NCBI GenBank assembly: GCA_951799405.1
Contig: OX637343.1
Coordinates: forward strand, 10,518,524-10,582,523
Direction: 5' to 3'
DNA: 64,000 bases
Source of the DNA: Agapetus fuscipes
Lineage: Eukaryota; Arthropoda; Insecta; Trichoptera; Glossosomatidae
Made by a program: the position numbers and the translations under genes. Of this stretch, positions 58,588-64,000 are shown one piece after another (within the stretch, counting starts at the first letter, position 1; every line of letters starts with the position of its first letter). The notes beneath the pieces are model-generated. The model was not told the DNA's origin, did no database searches, and saw nothing but the letters and a program-made list of their open reading frames with translations.

Positions 58588-59160
58588 TTATCTTATAGGT
58601 TGGTATGCGGCTGATCACCCATGCTGTAGAAAATGGTTCACTTCACCAGTTCATCCCTGTTTCAGGGAAGATCGGCAAGAGTTGCAGGGTGTATGTTCAT
58701 TTGTGATTTGGGTTTTTATGTCGTAGCTTCACATGCGGCATGTGCAATCGCGAACTTATACGTGTCAGCTTGACAGCTTAGATTTAAATTATTATTATTT
58801 CGTATTATGTGTATCATTATTCACGCTACTCGTGATCTAGCAACAATCCCACAAGGAGTGCCACCCGAGGTATGCTATTAGCTTCAGTAACATCGAACCA
58901 TTTACTTTTAGAGTCATGGGCACGCCTCTGACCTAGAGGTTCTTGTTTTGTCGTGCCGTTGCTTTCACTTCACGGGAAGGCCTTTCGCCACTTGAGAAAA
59001 TACATATATAGCTTTGCATGAGCGTCCATGTGCTGTGGGTCCTTCTGACACATACATACAGGACGGGTACGAGGAGGGTTTGAGCATACTTTCTCAGTGT
59101 GTCAGCTTGTGAGAAAACATATAATATGAATTCCTGATGTTACATATTATCGCACGCTTA
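58588..59160 (+). mobile_element. Family G copy split by family E with 11-bp target-site duplication
   Basis: G from CTTATAGGTTGGTATGCGGC to GTGTCAGCTTG (58762-58772). Family E fills 58773-59098, then GTGTCAGCTTG repeats at 59099-59109 and G continues to GATGTTACATATTATCGC. Confidence 0.85.
58773..59098 (+). mobile_element. Family E element, about 326 bp
   Basis: Landmarks: AGGAGTGCCACCCGAGGTAT, CTCTGACCTAGAGGTTCTTG, CTTCACGGGAAGGCCTTTCG, GTGCTGTGGGTCCTTCTGAC and GAGGGTTTGAGCATACTTTC. No terminal inverted repeats or coding frame. Bounded by an 11-bp direct repeat. Confidence 0.75.
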
Positions 59161-59507
59161 ATAATAAAGAGAAATAACTAAAAAATTGGGAAAATCGAGA
59201 TTTTGTAATAAAACGCTAGAACAATGCGAGAAGAATAGGTAGAATGCGACAGCCGTTCAATTTGGACGAATATGACCGAGATAAAACATCGGTCGCCTTT
59301 TTCATCCCATACAAGTTGTACTGTTTGTCTGAACTTCAAACGTGATTTCCCAACATTCTTATATTTTGAGTTATTGCTCTTTATGCTTAATCGTGCGAAT
59401 TATCTCTGTGACTTAGATTTGATTAGACTATATTTAGATTCTTTGTTAAATCTAGTCCTGCCTTCTATGTACATTGTAATAGCGTTCAGCAGAATATTCT
59501 AGTTGAA

Positions 59508-59597
59508 TAGAAGCTCCGCATCCTATAGAAGCTCCGCATCCTATAGAAGCTCCGCATCCTATAGAAGCTCCGCATCCTATAGCAGCTGCATCCCATG
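59508..59597. repeat. 18-bp minisatellite, about five units
   Basis: TAGAAGCTCCGCATCCTA starts at 59508, 59526, 59544 and 59562, with a diverged unit at 59580. The period is a multiple of 3, giving a spurious GCGASI repeat on minus. Confidence 0.9.
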
Positions 59598-59907
59598 CAT
59601 TGGGACCAAAGGATGAAGTTGCATACGAGCACAATTTAATGTGTTGCAATCCGACATGCATACAGATTACAGACTACACACACCCGACCTCAATACTGCA
59701 GATAGAGAATACAGCAGAGGCGAGCACGCTGTAGAGGGAGAGCTCGGCAACAAAGGATGGAATATGTCGATACCTAAAGGGTAAAACTATATAAGTGGCA
59801 TATTAAAGTAACATGAGGTTTTCAGATAAATTAACTTTTTACTATTTTATACGAGAAAAATCACTAAAAAAGTGTGAAAATTCTGTAGTGTAAAAGTTTT
59901 CATGAGC

Positions 59908-60242
59908 GGTTGGTATGAGGCTGACCACCCATATTTTAAAAAATGGTTTACTTTGCCAATGTCACCCCTGTGTCAGGGAAGGCACTCTCCCACCACCTCC
60001 CATCCAGTTCATACAACTCATGCGGAGTTGCTTCACTCGGTGAACAACATTACAATTTTATTTTTTTCAAGAGGTCGGCAAAAGTTGTAGGGTTTATGTT
60101 CATTTGAGGTTTTGATTTTATTTGTAAGTACCTACACATCATTCAGCATATTTGTAAGCGCGAACTACACGCATTTTGTGGGCATGCATTTGATATGAGC
60201 TTTAAATGTTTATATACCTTTGCAACTTAGATTATAAATTAT
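59908..60242 (+). mobile_element. Family G copy with a roughly 90-bp insert
   Basis: G from GTTGGTATGAGGCTGACCAC to GTCAGGGAAGG (59980). The insert starts CACTCTCCCACCACCTCCCA and ends TTTTTTTCAAG; G resumes GGTCGGCAAAAGTTGTAGGG. The insert is unlike any other family here. Confidence 0.75.
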
Positions 60243-60269
60243 AGATTATTTCTTGTTTCTACACTACAC

Positions 60270-60335
60270 TACTATTCGAACCCACAACCTTCCATTTACG
60301 AGTCCGAAGTGTTACCACTGGACTACGGACACACC
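60270..60335 (-). mobile_element. SINE B head fragment
   Basis: The reverse complement reads GTCCGTAGTCCAGTGGTAAC and GTGGGTTCGAAT. It lies in the nest inside the family F element. Confidence 0.65.
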
Positions 60336-60357
60336 ACGTACAATTTGGGCGGCGACA

Positions 60358-60440
60358 CGCAACTAAAAAAAAACGCAACTAACCTACATATATAGTGTAA
60401 CTTCTTGCCGCGTTATCCCTTGAATAGTTGAACCTATACA
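60358..60440 (-). mobile_element. SINE A, 3' terminal fragment
   Basis: CGCAACTAAAAAAAAACGCA then GTAACTTCTTGCCGCGTTATCC. It shows the double CGCAAC/T-run tail of this family. Confidence 0.6.
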
Positions 60441-60555
60441 CTGTTTTTTCTTATTTTCTACGAGAGAAAACACTGAAGAAGTGTGGATATCCTGTAGTTT
60501 TTGATGTCCATATATATTATTATTTATTGATTTTGAAAATGTAATTTGTTGTGTA

Positions 60556-60790
60556 TGTTCCTTGACTTATAGGTTGGTATGCGGTTGACCCCCCATGCTG
60601 TACAAAATGTTTCACTTTGCCAATGTCACCCCTGTTTCAGAGAAGGTCGGCAGGTGTTGCAGGGTGTTCATTTGAGATTCAGGTTTTTTATTGTAGGTCC
60701 ACATGCGGCATGTATTTATACGTGTCTGCTTGTGAAAATGCATATAATGTGGGTCTTTAATGTTACATATATTTGCAACTTAGATAAGAA
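60556..60790 (+). mobile_element. Family G copy, full length
   Basis: TTCCTTGACTTATAGGTTGG to TTGCAACTTAGATAAGAAG; nested inside the family F element. Confidence 0.85.
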
Positions 60791-60957
60791 GTTTTTCATT
60801 AGCACTTCCTTGTAATTAGCTCACTTACCATGTGAAGTTATTAGTTACTCACAATGACGTGTTTTATATCCTACTTCTCAAATCAGTGAATCAACACTAA
60901 TTCAGTTTAACCTTTAAGGTGGCAATATGGTCTACAGACAGCTCCATCACAGAACGC

Positions 60958-61377
60958 AACGCAACGCAACTAAGCTACACACGCAGTGTAACTTCTTGCC
61001 TGCGTTATCCCCGAAGGGGTCGCATGTGGCGATTCGGGACATATTTATTTTTACGGGTAAGGGGGCCGGCCTCACACCAACCACTTGAAATGGGTGTTTC
61101 CCAGCTCCCGGGGGGGCTGGTTCTCATTTCTTGTGAACGCTGAGTAAGCCTTGAGATCGAACTCTTGCTCTCGGTATGGAATGCAAGCATTCTACCAATT
61201 GAGCTATCGACCTTTTTACGAGCTTGGTCGCCGTCGCTACAAAGCGCCAATTTTCAAGCAAGACCCAGTTGCTGTAAGGCTGGATGAACCTGGGTTTGTG
61301 CTCCACCGGGATTCGAACCCATAACCTTCCATTCAGACTCCGATTTGCTACCACTGAACTACGGACCGGTCTGAACT
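60958..61377 (-). mobile_element. Chimeric SINE (B-A) with 9-bp target-site duplication
   Basis: ACAGAACGC is present at 60949-60957 and 61378-61386, exactly bounding the unit. On minus it starts GACCGGTCCGTAGTTCAGTG, passes AAGCTCGTAAAAAGGTCGAT into SINE A, and shows the same box B deletion (AGAGTTCGAT|CTCAAGGC) as the 38.6-kb copy. It ends in (GTTGC)n. The duplication shows the fusion inserted as one piece. Confidence 0.88.
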
Positions 61378-61737
61378 ACAGAACGCTACAATTAATTAAA
61401 GCCATAAAGTAATTACCAAGGTATTTTGGGGAGGAAGTTTTCTGTGATGAATCTGTCTGTGGAATCTATATTGTATGTGACCGAAATGCCATTGACCGAA
61501 GAGTCATGTGAAAGAACTGTCGTGTGCTTGATTTATCCATGGACGAATGGTCTGTGGACGAGATATCTTTGACCGATTTGTCGTGACGCGCCGAGAATAC
61601 AGTCGAGATTAACCCCATTTCTAGTATTGCCAACAAACTGACGCCAGAAGTGAGGACTAAGTAACACAACGAACTTAGTAGATATATTTAGTTAACTTGT
61701 GCAGTAGTTCATGCAACTTTCGGGCAAAATTTTATCT

Positions 61738-61972
61738 TCCCATTATCTAAGTTGCAAAGATATTTAAGATTCATATCAAGTATACGCCTAAAATCGAGGC
61801 TAAGTTCGCGTGCGTTTAATCTTCAAAATAAAAAGCCAAATATCAAATGTACATAAACCCTGAAACTCTTGCCGCCTTCTGCTGAAACAGAATTGACATT
61901 GGGGAAGCAAAAAAAGATTTTACATTTTCTTTTAGTCAGCATCATACAAACCTATAAGTCAAGGGACAAAAA
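61738..61972 (-). mobile_element. Family G copy
   Basis: CATTATCTAAGTTGCAAAGA to CAAACCTATAAGTCAAGGGA; the middle is diverged. Confidence 0.75.
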
Positions 61973-61994
61973 TCAACTGTATAAAAACAATAAA

Positions 61995-62275
61995 ACAATA
62001 CCTACAGTGGTTAACGCCACAGACTCGGAAGTATGTGTATTCGATTCCCGAGAGAGCAAAAAAAATATATAGGTAATTTCTAAAATGCTCTTGGCTAGGT
62101 TGAAAAATCATATGCTTTTACCAATGACCGGTCACCAAAAGTTCATCCAACCTTAAATCAAGTGGGTCTTACATGAGAAATTGGCGCTTTTTATAGCGAC
62201 GATTAACCTCGCAGATGGTTCGTGAGGCTGTGATTCACACAAAAACAGCGCTCTCTAAATAAAGCATCCTATTTA
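61995..62275 (+). mobile_element. SINE B, diverged
   Basis: Head CTACAGTGGTTAACGCC, box B TATTCGATTCCC, and end ACACAAAAACAGCGCTCTC-AAATAAAGCATCC. Confidence 0.75.
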
Positions 62276-62329
62276 TAACTGTATAAAAATAATACATACG
62301 TCGTACAAGTGAATTTATGTTATAATAAT

Positions 62330-62612
62330 ATTATTAGGATGATTTATTTGGTACGCGCTGTTTTTGTGTGTACTACACCTCAAGAGCCCTCTGCGATCTT
62401 GGACGTCGCTTTAGAGAGCGCCAATTCTCAAGCAAGACCCAGTTGCTGTAAGGCTGGATGGACCTTTAGTGACCGGTTTTTGGTACAGTTATATGAATTT
62501 TTCACCCAGCGATGAGCATATTTTGAAAAGATGGTATTTTTTTGTGCCCCGGCGGGATTCGAACCCACAACCTTCCATTTACGAGTCAGCAGTGTTGCCA
62601 CTGGACTACAGT
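62330..62612 (-). mobile_element. SINE B, full length
   Basis: (ATT)n tail at 62322-62334 on plus, box B GGTTCGAATCC intact, head TGTAGTCCAGTGGCAACAC. An inverted-repeat element abuts its head at 62617. Confidence 0.85.
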
Positions 62613-62616
62613 ACCC

Positions 62617-62827
62617 TTAGTACGAGTTGCAAAACTTGAGAAAAGTAACGTTTATGGAAAATATTAAAGCGTGATTTCTCCCAAAATCTGCCATTTTTAA
62701 TTCTTACACTTTGTGGTCCTAGAAGAAAATCAAGTTCAATTAAACAAAAACGGTAGATTTTGTGGAAAATCACTCTTTAATAATTGCCGTAAACTTTACA
62801 TTACTCAAGTTTTGCAACTCGTACTAA
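62617..62827. mobile_element. MITE with roughly 75-bp terminal inverted repeats
   Basis: TTAGTACGAGTTGCAAAACT-TGAG at 62617 is the complement of the end at 62827. Pairing continues through AAGTTTA(C/T)GG, ATTATTAAAG(A/C)GTGATTT and AAAATCT(A/G)CC. Length 211 bp. It abuts the head of SINE B. Confidence 0.88.
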
Positions 62828-62829
62828 AG

Positions 62830-64000
62830 GCTGGTTCGCACAAGGCCACTGATTTAGTCAAGTAACGAGTAATTTAGTAGTGGGCGGGGCGCTACTCGCC
62901 CGTGAAGCGTTCGCATTACGGTCCAGTACAGTACACAAGTGCGAAGTTGGCTGCAGAAAGCCCTTTCTATAATGGCGGAAAATTTGAATTGGCTGCAGTT
63001 TGAAAATATTAATTGAGTATTAAAATCATGTTATTATAAAGCCCTTTAAATTGGCTATGGTTTGGTAATATTAACTGATTTATGCCCGGCCACCTAGCTA
63101 GGAGCCTGTTTAGCAAACAACTTCGAAACTCGACTTTTGTAAATTCGAAATGTATTTTATGGTTTATAAAATAATATACACATTTTAAATAAAAACAACA
63201 CATGACTATTTGATGTTTATAATAATATCTACCATTTACGCTGCAAACATTATTTTTTAATTGAATTTTTATCTTTTCAATGATGTGTACAAAGTATATT
63301 TTGTATGCACACACTATAATACGGCTCTAGTCTGCAGCTGCATTCAGATGCATTTCTCTGTTGCGTTTTTCGTTGTTGACAATTAACATCAATATTCAAC
63401 ATGTAAAATCGGCATTTTCAAATACACGGCGGTCACCAATCAATTATCAAGTTAAAGAAGAAACATGGTTCAACTTTTCAGAGGCTGACCGCGAGAAACT
63501 TGTTCAATCCTGCTACATACGCCTCTCACGTCTGTCACAGATATACCAGCTGATGGCTTACAGTGGCATAAAATTGTAATGCCTCTAATTAGTTATCCCC
63601 GTGTGTCACTGAATTGTTTCTGTACAAAACAATAAGTAACAATCCATCTGAAGGATATCATCTGAAGCCTGTGATATGACAAATTTATGGTAGGTACCTA
63701 TAAACATCGATCAATGTAAAAGATCGATGTTTTTAAATACGTAATAAATTCATGGACGATAATAGTTATTTCCACAACATCTTTACCAAAACTATATTTG
63801 TACAGCTCTATTGTCAGCAAGGAGCTACATGATTGTATTTTTGACAGCTGATATCCGCACCAAAAATCGATGTCATACTATTCTTATCGAAAAAAAATTA
63901 CCTTTCTCAAAACTTTTTGGAAGTAGATAAGTCCTAGCAACTTCTATATTCTCAAGAGTTTCTAAAAAACCAAGGATATCGGTGTGCATATCCACTTATT
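62830..64000. other. Right edge, no assigned gene
   Basis: 62930-63065 shows a diverged internal duplication (TTTGAATTGGCTGCAGTTTG then TTTAAATTGGCTATGGTTTG). A doubtful ORF follows at 63361. Confidence 0.4.
63361..63579 (+). other. Unidentified ORF, 72 codons, doubtful
   Basis: It encodes a chain ending EADREKLVQSCYIRLSRLSQ-IYQLMAYSGIKL. The second half (63440-63579) has fewer A/T-only codons than its surroundings and could be an exon. No family is recognised and no splice evidence was found. Confidence 0.18.

Larger units (their letters stand above)
59764..61592 (+). mobile_element. Family F element with at least three nested insertions
   Basis: F segments (GGGTAAAACTATATAAGTGG; ATTTTCTACGAGAGAAAACA; CAGTGAATCAACACTAATTC to TCCATCACAG; AACGCTACAATTAATTAAAG to CCGATTTGTCGTGACGCG) appear in the order of the 11.2-kb copy. 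They are separated by a G copy with SINE fragments, a second G copy, and the chimeric SINE. Confidence 0.7.

Noticed and set aside
59452..59661. Repeated GCGASI peptide ORF
   Set aside because: It arises from an 18-bp minisatellite whose period happens to be a multiple of three.

Overview
This is about 64 kb of an animal nuclear genome, most likely an arthropod and probably an insect. The DNA is AT-rich, genes have spliced exons with GT-AG introns, and there are Jockey-like and CR1-like LINE remnants plus several short interspersed families with diverged copies. The order cannot be fixed from the sequence. Nothing bacterial, viral or organellar was seen. I recognise three protein-coding genes; nearly everything else is transposable-element DNA and its decay products.

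Genes. At the left edge are two cytosolic ribosomal protein genes, head to head. RpS8 (minus strand, first 129 codons, remainder beyond the left edge) and RpL30 (plus strand, complete, 114 aa) start about 280 bp apart, each just after a pyrimidine tract of the TOP type. Both have clean exon joins. Their introns hold LINE, SINE and inverted-repeat insertions. Around 44.6-46.7 kb is a two-coding-exon gene for a predicted secreted protein of 603 aa. It has a signal peptide, four exact-period 42-aa repeats (six heptads each), a long N/D/K/Q-rich region with many N-glycosylation sequons, and a short C-terminal domain with the only two cysteines seen in the mature chain. I do not recognise this family, and it is the best candidate for an undescribed gene here.

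Mobile DNA. Five short families account for most repeats; the letters are my labels. SINE A has a tRNA-like head with boxes A and B and ends near a TAGTTGCG tail. SINE B has a tRNA-like head and ends AAATAAATCATCC plus (ATT)n. SINE C has a tRNA-like head. Family G is about 250 bp, about 40 pieces, with a (GATTA)n tail. Family E is about 320 bp. Family F is a longer degenerate repeat. CR1-like LINE ends at 14.8-15.4 kb and 53.1-53.4 kb share 3' sequence with SINE B, which suggests a LINE-SINE partnership. Two loci carry the same B-A chimeric SINE, one with a 9-bp target-site duplication. Inverted-repeat (MITE-like) elements occur at about 7.1, 23.8, 25.5, 26.5, 27.8, 28.8, 30.7, 39.8, 50.8, 55.7, 57.5 and 62.6 kb.

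Other structure. A 56-bp minisatellite at 31.1-31.5 kb appears to have grown from the C-terminal coding end of a LINE. A roughly 1-kb segment at 51.4-53.05 kb is tandemly duplicated and carries long (TACA)n arrays. GC-rich islets lie at 2.9-3.2, 19.0-19.2 and 40.4-40.6 kb. Repeat coordinates are read by eye and are good to roughly 5-20 bp unless a target-site duplication is given.
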